Notes under the pieces: model-generated
The model's database searches: none
What the model saw: only the letters and a program-made list of their open reading frames with translations
Told to the model about the DNA's origin: nothing
From: Megasphaera elsdenii
GTDB lineage: Bacteria > Bacillota > Negativicutes > Veillonellales > Megasphaeraceae
Direction of reading: 5' to 3'
Assembly (NCBI RefSeq): GCF_020539865.1
Contig: NZ_JAJBQV010000016.1
Span: 1 to 54,454 of the forward strand
Length of the DNA: 54,454 nucleotides
Shown: positions 8,782 through 16,966 of the stretch, one piece after another
Numbering within the stretch: the stretch's first letter is position 1
Layout: the number at the start of each line of letters is the position of its first letter
Position numbers and translations under genes: made by a program

Positions 8782-9357
8782 TCAAAAATCGTAAAGCTGT
8801 TTGTAATGCTTTTCGTTCAGCAAGACTATTCTAACATATTCTCGCGTTTCTGAAAAGGGGATTTTTTCAATTTCTTGAAAATTTTTCGTCCAGCCATATT
8901 TCTGGATCCACGAATCTACATGTCCCCGACCGGCATTATACGCAGCCAAGGCCAGTACTTGATTCCCGTCGTACTCCTTCAATAAGTAGGCCAGATACCA
9001 GGTTCCCAACCTGATATTTGTACGGACGTCGTTGAGTTTATCAGGCGTGTAGTCAGCCATCCCCATTTCATCGGCAATCCATTGCGCCGTATCGGGCATG
9101 ACCTGCATGAGGCCGTGAGCACCAGGCTGAGAAGCTGCCCGTTCGTCAAACTTGCTTTCCACTAAGATGACGGACGCCACTAGAGCAGGGTCGACTTTGT
9201 CTTCATAAGCATACTGCCGGACCAGGTAATCGTACTGGAGAGGGTATACGAATTTCCGCATGACATCATCTTTCCAAGAATAAAAGTACGATGCGGACAG
9301 ACAAATCAACAATGCCGCTATGATGATTTTCCCTTTGGTGCTTGCTCTTTTTCTCAA
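8782..9357 (-). CDS. Lytic transglycosylase, Slt-type, membrane-anchored
   Basis: The 191-residue protein should cleave peptidoglycan glycan strands with 1,6-anhydro product formation. An N-terminal hydrophobic stretch at about 9-28 is a signal anchor. The catalytic SLT domain follows, with LVESKFD (catalytic Glu) near residue 67, GAHGLMQVMP near residue 80 and ALAAYNAGRG near residue 137. The start is TTG at 9357 with GGGAG about 8 bases upstream. It is 12 bases downstream of coaE. The domain fills most of the protein, so no extra binding module is present. Confidence 0.93.
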   Translation of the reverse strand: MRKRASTKGKIIIAALLICLSASYFYSWKDDVMRKFVYPLQYDYLVRQYAYEDKVDPALVASVILVESKFDERAASQPGAHGLMQVMPDTAQWIADEMGMADYTPDKLNDVRTNIRLGTWYLAYLLKEYDGNQVLALAAYNAGRGHVDSWIQKYGWTKNFQEIEKIPFSETREYVRIVLLNEKHYKQLYDF

Positions 9358-9369
9358 AACGTCTTCTCC

Positions 9370-9978
9370 CTATCCTTTAATGCGGTCCATCAAGGCCTGC
9401 CATGCGGCAAATACCTGTTCCTGCGTCTCTTCCGGAGAGCCGGTATTGTCGATGATGACCTGAGCTAACGACCGTTTTTCATCGATAGGAAGCTGTGCAT
9501 GAATCCGTGCCAGTGCTTCACTTTCGGAATAGCCGTTCCGCTTCATCAGCCGTGTGAGCTGCGTTACCGGATCGACGTACACCAGCCACGTTTCGTCAAC
9601 GTACGAATCGTATTTTACCTCATAAAGCAGGGGCATGTCAAGAAAAATGACAGGATTTTTTTTATTTTCCTCGATCTTTTTGATTTCCCCGTCGATACCG
9701 GCATGGATGAGGGGAAACAAAATGGCTTCGAGCTGCGCTTTCTTAGCACTATCGCCAAAGACGACACTGCCGATGTAGGCCCGGTCCATAGATCCGTCAG
9801 CTAAGAGCGTCTTCGGTCCAAAAGCCTCGGCAACGGCCTGCAGCCCTTGGGAACCCGGTTCGACGACGTCGTGGGCAATGACGTCGCAGTCGACAATACC
9901 TGCCCCCAATTTGCGCAGCATCGTGACGACCGTACTCTTGCCAGTGGCGATACCTCCAGTGAGGCCAATATGTAACAT
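9370..9978 (-). CDS. coaE: Dephospho-CoA kinase
   Basis: CoaE catalyses the last step of coenzyme A synthesis. The P-loop GLTGGIATGKSTV is at the very N terminus and a DCDVIAHDVVEPG segment near residue 32 matches the family. The frame is open to 10071, but the ATG at 9978 has AGGAG upstream and gives 202 residues, the usual size. A promoter sits at 10013-10041. In many Firmicutes coaE lies next to mutM and polA; here about 6 kb of accessory genes separate them. Confidence 0.96.
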   Translation of the reverse strand: MLHIGLTGGIATGKSTVVTMLRKLGAGIVDCDVIAHDVVEPGSQGLQAVAEAFGPKTLLADGSMDRAYIGSVVFGDSAKKAQLEAILFPLIHAGIDGEIKKIEENKKNPVIFLDMPLLYEVKYDSYVDETWLVYVDPVTQLTRLMKRNGYSESEALARIHAQLPIDEKRSLAQVIIDNTGSPEETQEQVFAAWQALMDRIKG

Positions 9979-10012
9979 AATAGAATCGCTCCTCTCGTAA
10001 CATATTTCTTTC

Positions 10013-10041
10013 ATTATAGCCGTTCCCGGCCGGTCTGTCCA
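10013..10041 (-). promoter_or_regulatory. Promoter of coaE
   Basis: On the minus strand TGGACA (10041-10036), 17 bases, then TATAAT (10018-10013), about 35 bases before the coaE ATG. Confidence 0.65.
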
Positions 10042-10056
10042 TGCCCTGAGCCTACC

Positions 10057-10085
10057 TTGATTTATTTCCATACGTTAGATAAAAT
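10057..10085 (+). promoter_or_regulatory. Promoter of the DMT transporter gene
   Basis: TTGATT (10057-10062), 17 bases, TAAAAT (10080-10085), 40 bases before the ATG. It diverges from the coaE promoter. Confidence 0.55.
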
Positions 10086-10125
10086 AAGGTTGCTAATTAA
10101 TTTCTAAAAAAGAAGGTGTTCTCTT

Positions 10126-10980
10126 ATGGTGCGCGTTTTATTTCTTTTATATGCCATCTGGGGTTTCAACTGGGTCGTCATGAAAACGGCCAATGCCTAT
10201 TTCCCACCCGTCCTGTTCGTAGCCTTCCGCTTCCTCATCGGCTCCGCCGTCATGCTCTCAGTCTGCGCCTGGCGCCGTTTCCCTATACCGGAGCGGAAGT
10301 ACTGGAAGTGGATCGCCGCTACGGGTATCTTGCAGATTTCCATCAATAATGTCTGCATGCAGATAGGCATGTATTCACTGACAGCCGGCGTCGTCTCCGT
10401 ATTGAACTATACCATGCCCGTGTGGATGGCCATGTTAGCCCAGCTCTTCCTCAAGGAAAAGCTAACTTTCCGGAAGATGACGGGCATCGCCATTTGCATC
10501 GTCGGCCTTTTCGTCCTCATGGACATCCATGACTTGGGCAATATGACTGCCGTCTTCATCGTCCTGGCCGGGGCCGCAGCCTGGGCCGCATCTGGCATCA
10601 TCTTGAAGAGGCACCTCCAGGACACGCCGCCCCTGCCATACTCGGCCTGGCAGATGGTTGTCGGCTCGCTCCTGCTCTTCGTGATCTCCCTGATCGTCCC
10701 GCAGCCGCCAATCCACTGGACGACAACAGCCGCAGCCTGTCTGCTCTATAACGGCATCTTGGCTGCCGCTGTCGGTTTCTTCTTATGGAATTATCTCCTC
10801 GCCCACATGGAAGCCGGCAAGGCCGGCGTCGCCATCTTAGTCGTCCCTGTTGTCGGCGTCATCAGCGGTATCATCGTCCTAGGCGAAGCCTTCACGTGGC
10901 ATACGACCCTGGGTATCCTCCTGGTCCTGGGCGGCGTCTTGCTCATCGTCAAACCTCGGCGGCCGCACTTAGCACCTTGA
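10126..10980 (+). CDS. EamA/DMT-family transporter
   Basis: A 284-residue integral membrane protein of the drug/metabolite transporter superfamily, with about ten predicted helices in two EamA repeats. The first opens with LFLLYAIWGFNWVVMKTA and the second begins near FIVLAGAAAWAASGIILKR. Substrate cannot be predicted; members export amino acids, metabolites or drugs. GAAGG precedes the ATG. It is the first gene on the plus strand of the segment between coaE and mutM and probably stands alone. Confidence 0.88.
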   Translation: MVRVLFLLYAIWGFNWVVMKTANAYFPPVLFVAFRFLIGSAVMLSVCAWRRFPIPERKYWKWIAATGILQISINNVCMQIGMYSLTAGVVSVLNYTMPVWMAMLAQLFLKEKLTFRKMTGIAICIVGLFVLMDIHDLGNMTAVFIVLAGAAAWAASGIILKRHLQDTPPLPYSAWQMVVGSLLLFVISLIVPQPPIHWTTTAAACLLYNGILAAAVGFFLWNYLLAHMEAGKAGVAILVVPVVGVISGIIVLGEAFTWHTTLGILLVLGGVLLIVKPRRPHLAP

Positions 10981-11100
10981 TTTATCGCACAGAAAATCAA
11001 CAAATCCCCAAAAGGGCGCAAATTCATCATTCCCTTTATGATTTATTTATGAATTTCCTGTATACTATATACTAAAGTATATAATATATGGAGGTACCTT

Positions 11101-12786
11101 ATGACTGACGAACTTCGACGCCACCGGCGTTTCTTACTCGGCTTCTTCATCGTTGCCGCAGCATTCTTATATCTAGCCCATATCGGGTCGTATCATCTCA
11201 TCGAGCTCGACGAAGGGCGCTATCACCGGGTCGCCATGGAAATGGTCCTGTCTGGCGACTACCTTACGCCTCACTTCGATTACATGCCTTACTTCGAGAA
11301 GCCCATCTTCCAATACTGGATTACAGCCTTGTCGATGGAGCTCTTCGGCTTCAAAGAATTCACAGGGCGTATCCTGCCAGCTCTGACCGGCCTGGGCAAT
11401 GTCTTCCTGGCCTTCTGGCTGGCTAAGACAATGTACGACAGGCGTACAGGACTCCTGGCCGCCGTCATCATAGCTACATCGGCGCTGCAGCTCATCGTCG
11501 CTTCTATCGGCGTCATGGACATGGCCCTGACCTTTTTCATCGACACCTGCCTGGTCTCGTCCTACGCCTTTGAACGGACAGGAAACAAGAAATACCTGCT
11601 CGGCTTCTATGGCGCCATGGCCTTGGGCATGCTCACAAAAGGCCTCATTGCCATCGTCTTCCCCTTTGGCATCCTCTTCTGGTACGCCTTGCTCAGCAAG
11701 CAGCCGCGCTTCTTCCTGAAGCTCTTCTATGTGCCGGGCATCGTCCTTTTCCTGGTCATCTCCGTGCCTTGGTACTACCTGGTCTGCCAGAAAAATCCAG
11801 ACTTCTTTTATTTCTTCTTCATCCGCGAACACTTCCTGCGCTTCGCCACTAAGATGCATGAACGCTTCCATCCCTGGTACTACTTCGTTCCCGTCCTCAT
11901 TGCCGGCCTCATGCCCTGGACGGGTTTTCTGGCAACCTTTTTCAGTAAAGGCGGGATTTTCCGCAAGCCCCGTTCCCTGCGGCATAAGCAGGACCTGCTG
12001 CTGCTCACCCTCTGGGCCAGCCTGATTTACGTCTTTTACAGTATTTCCGACTCGAAATTGCCGACGTACATCCTGCCCTGCTGGCTGCCCTTGTCGGTTC
12101 TCCTAGCCGCTTCCCTCGAACGGTGCCGTCAAGAAGGCCGCTGGCTCGGCCACAGTTTCGTCATCAATGCTATCCTCTGCCTGCTCTTTACAGCAGCGGG
12201 TATCACCTATCTCATGTACACGGACTTCCTGACGGTCGCCGACTTTTTGACCCACGGTGGCCTGCTCATCGCCTCGCTCTTCGTCGGCACCGTAGCGGCA
12301 GCCTGGGTCTGGCACCGCAAACGGGATTTCTTCTCCGTCCTGGTCATCCTCAGCGTCATGGCCTACGGCTTCGGCCTCGGCGCCCATCAGGTACAAGGCC
12401 AGATTCACGATCACCAGACGGCCTACACGGTCAGCCAGGATATTCGGGCCTTGAACATCCCAGACAGCACGCCCATCATCATGTACGGCTCGTTCATGCC
12501 CGGCCTGGTCTACTACCTGGACCGGCCCATCGCCGCCGGCAACTTCATGGGCGAGCTGGAATTCGGCATCCATCATACAGACCGGACGAACATGTACTAC
12601 AGCAGCCAGGACCTGTATGACCGCTGGAACAGCCCTAAGCCGACGATAGTCGTCGTCCAGCCGAAATACCGCGACGAAGCCCTGCGCATCCTGGGTTCGG
12701 CACCGGCCCAGCGCTTCGATGTGGAAGACTATACAGTTCTCTTGAATCAAGCTGCCGCAGGAGGTAATCGTGATGAAACAAATTGA
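11101..12786 (+). CDS. GT39/ArnT-like polyprenyl-phosphate glycosyltransferase
   Basis: A 561-residue multi-pass inner-membrane protein of the PMT/ArnT family, which moves a sugar from undecaprenyl phosphate to an acceptor such as lipid A. The first periplasmic loop carries the family motif ELDEGRYHRVAMEM near residue 37, and PYFEKPIFQYW follows. About 11-12 hydrophobic helices fill residues 12-430, followed by a soluble C-terminal domain. GGAGG precedes the ATG by 6 bases. It overlaps the GT2 gene, which should make its lipid-linked donor. The sugar and acceptor are unknown. Confidence 0.88.
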   Translation: MTDELRRHRRFLLGFFIVAAAFLYLAHIGSYHLIELDEGRYHRVAMEMVLSGDYLTPHFDYMPYFEKPIFQYWITALSMELFGFKEFTGRILPALTGLGNVFLAFWLAKTMYDRRTGLLAAVIIATSALQLIVASIGVMDMALTFFIDTCLVSSYAFERTGNKKYLLGFYGAMALGMLTKGLIAIVFPFGILFWYALLSKQPRFFLKLFYVPGIVLFLVISVPWYYLVCQKNPDFFYFFFIREHFLRFATKMHERFHPWYYFVPVLIAGLMPWTGFLATFFSKGGIFRKPRSLRHKQDLLLLTLWASLIYVFYSISDSKLPTYILPCWLPLSVLLAASLERCRQEGRWLGHSFVINAILCLLFTAAGITYLMYTDFLTVADFLTHGGLLIASLFVGTVAAAWVWHRKRDFFSVLVILSVMAYGFGLGAHQVQGQIHDHQTAYTVSQDIRALNIPDSTPIIMYGSFMPGLVYYLDRPIAAGNFMGELEFGIHHTDRTNMYYSSQDLYDRWNSPKPTIVVVQPKYRDEALRILGSAPAQRFDVEDYTVLLNQAAAGGNRDETN

Positions 12787-13711
12787 CATTCTCGTCCCCT
12801 GTTATAACGAAGAAGCCGTCCTGCCCAAGTTCTACGAAAAGACGTGTGCCGTCATCGACGGCCTGCAGGACTACGCCTTCACCTTCATTTTCGTCAACGA
12901 TGGCAGCCGCGACCAGACCCTGTCCATCCTGCGCCAGCTCCACGAAAAAGACAGACGCGTCGCCTACGTGTCCTTGTCGCGCAACTTCGGCAAGGAAGCG
13001 GCTATGCTGGCCGGCATGGACTACGCCGAAGGCGACGCCCTGGTCATCATGGACGCCGACCTCCAGGACCCGCCGGAACTCCTGCCGGACATGATTGCCT
13101 GGTGGGAAAAAGGCTACCGCGACGTTTCGGCCCGCCGGCGCCACCGCCAAGGCGAAACGTTCTTCAAGAAGTGGTCCAGTCACGTCTATTACCGCTTGCT
13201 CAAGAAATTATCCCCTGTCCCGGTCCAGGAAGACGTCGGCGACTTCCGGCTCCTGGACAAACGCTGCGTCAAAGCCTTGTGCAGCCTGCGCGAATGTCAG
13301 CGCTACACAAAAGGACTTTTCTGTTGGATTGGTTTCGAGAAGAAAGAAATTCTCTTTGACAGACCACCCAGGGCTGCAGGAAAGACCAAGTGGAACTACT
13401 GGAAACTCTTCAACCTGGCCATCGACGGCATTACCAGCTTCACGACGTCGCCCTTGCGCATCGCCGCCTTCACCGGCTGCATCCTGGCTTTCGTCGCCGC
13501 CATCTACCTCGTCTTCATCGTCCTACGCACGTTGTTCTTCGGCGAAGACGTACCGGGCTATCCGTCCCTCATCTCCCTTATCCTCTTTATCGGCGGCGTC
13601 CAGTTCACCTTCATGGGCATCCTCGGTGAATACGTCGGCCGCATCTATAACGAAAGCAAAGGCCGCCCGCCGTACATCGTCGGCGAGAGCACAAAAGAAA
13701 AAAATAGATAG
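12773..13711 (+). CDS. GT2 family polyprenyl-phosphate sugar transferase (GtrB/ArnC-like)
   Basis: A 312-residue GT-A glycosyltransferase that attaches a sugar to undecaprenyl phosphate at the cytoplasmic face. It shows ILVPCYNEEAVL at the N terminus, VNDGSRDQT near residue 43, the catalytic MDADLQDPPE near residue 90, and two C-terminal membrane helices (about 230-290) ending ILGEYVGRIYNESKGRPPY. The ATG at 12773 has GGAGG 8 bases upstream; a GTG at 12770 is possible. It overlaps the GT39 gene by 14 bases, implying coupled translation and a shared pathway. Confidence 0.92.
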   Translation: MKQIDILVPCYNEEAVLPKFYEKTCAVIDGLQDYAFTFIFVNDGSRDQTLSILRQLHEKDRRVAYVSLSRNFGKEAAMLAGMDYAEGDALVIMDADLQDPPELLPDMIAWWEKGYRDVSARRRHRQGETFFKKWSSHVYYRLLKKLSPVPVQEDVGDFRLLDKRCVKALCSLRECQRYTKGLFCWIGFEKKEILFDRPPRAAGKTKWNYWKLFNLAIDGITSFTTSPLRIAAFTGCILAFVAAIYLVFIVLRTLFFGEDVPGYPSLISLILFIGGVQFTFMGILGEYVGRIYNESKGRPPYIVGESTKEKNR

Positions 13712-13714
13712 ACG

Positions 13715-13752
13715 AAAAAATGGCTTGTCGCAAAATGCGGCAAGCCATTTTT
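13715..13752 (+). terminator. Rho-independent terminator after the GT39-GT2 pair
   Basis: AAAAATGGCTTG and CAAGCCATTTTT arms with a GC-rich inner stem and A-rich loop. It works in both directions and could also serve the converging pseudogene on the minus strand. Confidence 0.85.
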
Positions 13753-13783
13753 CTGTAAACTACAAACTCCGTACGATAAACTA

Positions 13784-14513
13784 TTATTTTCCCGTATAAG
13801 TCTTGCGGGCAGCGACGACTTGACGAATGTGATCGGCTACGGTCGTGCAGCAGCCGCCGACAGCGACGGCACCAGCTTTCATGTAGTCCAGGGCATAATC
13901 GCCAAAACGGCGGTCCGTCCCGACACCATGCCAGGTCTTGGTTTGCGGGTCATATTCTTCGCCGCTGTTCGGATAGACGATGATTGGCAGGTCTGATGCC
14001 CCTTTCAATTTCCCAATGAGGCTGGTGATGTATTCCGGCTTCGTGCAGTTGACGCCGATAGCCTGCAGGTGCGGGTATTGGCTTGCCAGCTGGCGGGCAC
14101 AATCGGCCAGGAGCTGGCCTTCACAGTTGTGGCGGCCGTCGCAGCAAGAAAAGCTGATCCAATAGGGTGCGCCCAGTTCTTCGGCGATCTGCGCTTCCAC
14201 TTCCGCTTCCATCAGGGACGGCTCCGTTTCAAAAAGCAAGACGTCGGCACCAGCCTGCCATAGGAGTTCTGCCCGGCGGCGATGGAAGTCCCGCAGCGTA
14301 TTGGCACTGACGCCGTAATGGCCCTTATATTCGGACCCATCGGCCAAATAAGCCCCGTATGTGCCAGCACTGGCCAGACAAAGCGGCCAGGACGCGGGCC
14401 GTCCACAGTTTGTTGTTTAAATCGGCCCCGAGATTTTCCAGGGCCGTCCCCATAGAACCGTCGAGAACCAAGATTCCTTGACGGTCTAAAATCTGTTTCA
14501 GTGTACTTTTCAT
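13784..14513 (-). pseudogene. mmuM: Homocysteine S-methyltransferase, internally deleted and frameshifted
   Basis: The ATG at 14513 (AAGGGG upstream) opens ILVLDGSMGTALENLGADL, the normal start of this family. After the segment LNNKLWTARVLA the frame is lost near 14370-14400. A different frame resumes at ASAGTYGAYLADGSEYKG and runs to the end with zinc-ligand motifs GVNCTKPE and GGCCTT. Compared with the family, roughly 70-80 residues between these two segments are missing, so the gene has an internal deletion as well as a frame change. The enzyme would normally methylate homocysteine from S-methylmethionine. It lies 13 bases downstream of the also broken AGCS symporter gene. Confidence 0.85.
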
Positions 14514-14526
14514 TTTCTTGCCCCTT

Positions 14527-15944
14527 TCACCGACCCGTCCCATAAGCGACGACAGGCGGATTTTTCCCTCGTTCCTGCGCCGGCAGGAAACGGAACCAGA
14601 AATCATTGAACAAGCGGAAGATTTCTTTCCGCTGTGTAACGATGAATAAAATCGTGATCATGACGTAAATAGCCGACAAAATATCGGTCATGGCCCACAG
14701 GGCATCGGCTTTGGCATTATAGAGGACGACACAGGGAATCATGTAATAGATCATGTAGACCTTGGTCGCCCGGCGGTTGCGCCGGGTATCGCCGAAAGCG
14801 TAGTTGACGGATTTTTCGCAGCTGTAATACATGCCGATAATCGTCGTCCAGGCAAAGACTGTAATAGCGATGGCCATGAACCAGGCACCCCAGGCGCCAA
14901 AGGAAATGCGAAAGGCCACTGTCGTCAATCTGGCACTGTCGACACCAGGATAATCGATGTAGGAATTCGTCAGGAGCAGCGACAAAGCCGTGACTGAACA
15001 GACAACGATTGTATCGAGGAACACTTCCCCCCAGCCCCAGGAAGCTTGGCGGACAGGATGGTCCGTCCGGGCCGTCGCATGGGCAATGATGCCATAGCCC
15101 GTACCGGCGTCATTGGAATAGAGGCCGCGGGCAATACCATAGCGCTTGGCGTCCTTGACAGTAGCCCCGGCGAAACCGCCGACACCGGCCATGGGCGTAA
15201 AGGCACTGCGGACGATCAACTCCAACGTCGCCGGCACCTGCGGCAGATGCTGGACGAGGATGGCCAGGCCGCCGAGGATATAGAGCAGGGCCATAATGGG
15301 CACGGCCCGTTCCATAACGGCCGAAATGCGCCGCAAGCCGCCGAAGATGGTGACGAAACAGGTGAGTCCCAGAAAAGCGGCTGACCAGAGCGGGTCGATG
15401 CCGAAGGCTTCCCGCAGAGCGCCGACGACAGATTCCGTCTGGACACTGCACGTCCAGGGCCCAAGGTGAAACAGGCAATGGCCAGCAGGAAAGCCCCTTT
15501 CCACCAGCCCAGGGCGTTGCGCATGACAAAGGATCGGTCGCACATGTATTCGTCCATGGATTCAGAATACTTGACGCGGAAGCGCTGGCCCAAGATGATT
15601 TCGCAGGCCTTCATCGACATGCCGAGACAGCCTGAGACCCACATCCAAAAGACGGCACCAGGGCCACCGGAAACGATGGCCGTCGCTACGCCGCCGATAT
15701 TGCCGACGCCAATCGTATTGGCCATGGCCGTACAAGCTGTGGCAAACCCCGATACCGATTCTTGGCCGCTGCCATGGCGCTGGAACATCTTGCCAAAGGT
15801 ATTGCGGAAATGAAAGCCAATGTGCCGGAAATTATAGTAAAAATGAAAACGGATGCTCAAATACAAGCCCATGCTGACCAGCACGACAATCATCGGCGTC
15901 CCCCACAAAGCATCGGAGAGCGCCATCAATCCATTCAAAATCAT
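14527..15944 (-). pseudogene. AGCS-family sodium:alanine symporter with a single frameshift
   Basis: Two overlapping frames together make a full-length AGCS (AlsT-type) symporter. The N-terminal part runs from 15944 (MILNGLMALSDALWG) through ANTIGVGNIGGVATAI to AIACFTLGP. The C-terminal part continues as WTCSVQTESVVGALREAFG to 14527, including YSNDAGTGYG and FAWTTIIGMYYSCEKS. The frames join at about 15455-15465 in a GGGCCC run, where one extra C would restore a single reading frame. A real one-base deletion or a sequencing error is possible. GGGGGAAG precedes the ATG. If functional it would import an amino acid with sodium. Confidence 0.88.
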
Positions 15945-16047
15945 AATCTTCCCCCAATATCAACAAAAAATATACATACCGATTTTTTAGGGTGACATAG
16001 CCGATAAGAAAAGTCAAGAAAAACTAGAATATTTAGTAAAAATAGAA

Positions 16048-16100
16048 AAAAATCTCCTCCAGAAAATAGCGTCGTATGATAATTTCTGGAGGAGATTTTT
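16048..16100 (-). terminator. Strong terminator after mutM
   Basis: Perfect 18-base arms (16048-16065 and 16083-16100, core TCTCCTCCAGAAA) with a 17-base loop. A T-run follows on the minus strand. It ends the polA-mutM transcript and insulates the symporter gene. Confidence 0.88.
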
Positions 16101-16133
16101 ATTGCAATGGCTGTTGGATACCCGATTCAGGTC

Positions 16134-16958
16134 CTACGATTGGCACTTCGGGCAGTAGTGGGTACCGCGGCCGTTCAATTTAGTGTATTCGATGGTCGTA
16201 CCGCAGACCGTACACGGCGTACCTTCGCGGCCGTAGACGCGGAGGTTGTCCTGGTTCTGGCCTTCTTTGCCGTTACCGCTGATAAAGTTACGGATCGTCG
16301 TGCCGCCGTGTTCCAGTCCTTCCTGGAGGACAGCGACGATGGCTTCATGGAGGCGGACCGCTTCTTTTTTCGTCACATTGTCGCTGTGGCGCATAGGCCG
16401 GATACCTGCACGAAACAGGGCTTCATCGACGTAGATATTGCCCAGGCCGGCCACTTTCGTCTGGTCCAAGAGGAGCGTCTTCACTGGCCGGTGGCAACCC
16501 TTGAGGAGCGCATAGAGCCGGTTCGTCGTGAAGTCCGGACTGATGGCGTCCGGTCCTAGCGTATCGTAGCCTTTGACGCCTGTCGGCCCATCGGACGGTA
16601 CAAGCCACAAGCAGCCCAACGTGCGGATATCGCGGTACAGGAGGCGCCCTTCGCTAAGCACAAAAGTAATATGGATAGCCCGGCCTTCATATTGGCCGGG
16701 CTTGTCTTCGTAGAGCAGGCTGCCGGTCATACGCAGATGGGCCAGGAAAGACCACGGGCCGCTGCAGTGGACGAAGAGATATTTGCCACGGCGGCTTACG
16801 CCTTCCAAGGTCTGGCCGATCAGGGCCACTTCAAAGCGGGCAGCCGTCGTATTCTTGATAAGCCTGGGTAAGTCCATATCAATGGCCGTAATGGTCTTGC
16901 CCCGAACATGCTTGTCGACGAAAGCCCGTATCGTTTCTACTTCTGGTAATTCTGGCAT
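16134..16958 (-). CDS. mutM: Formamidopyrimidine-DNA glycosylase
   Basis: MutM/Fpg removes 8-oxoguanine and formamidopyrimidines and nicks the resulting site. The 274-residue protein starts PELPEVETI, with catalytic Pro2 and Glu3 (numbered with Met1). It has LLLDQTKVAGLGNIYVDEAL in the helix-two-turn-helix region and ends with a C4 zinc finger (CTVC...CPKC). It begins 8 bases after polA, with AGGTGA upstream of the ATG. The polA-mutM pairing is typical of Firmicutes. Confidence 0.97.
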   Translation of the reverse strand: MPELPEVETIRAFVDKHVRGKTITAIDMDLPRLIKNTTAARFEVALIGQTLEGVSRRGKYLFVHCSGPWSFLAHLRMTGSLLYEDKPGQYEGRAIHITFVLSEGRLLYRDIRTLGCLWLVPSDGPTGVKGYDTLGPDAISPDFTTNRLYALLKGCHRPVKTLLLDQTKVAGLGNIYVDEALFRAGIRPMRHSDNVTKKEAVRLHEAIVAVLQEGLEHGGTTIRNFISGNGKEGQNQDNLRVYGREGTPCTVCGTTIEYTKLNGRGTHYCPKCQS

Positions 16959-16966
16959 GAGTTCAC

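Noticed and set aside
8684..8785. N-terminal extension of the uncharacterised gene through the tRNA
   Set aside because: The codons are the tRNA-Leu sequence itself (AVVAEWQTRCLQ-type reading), a common artefact.
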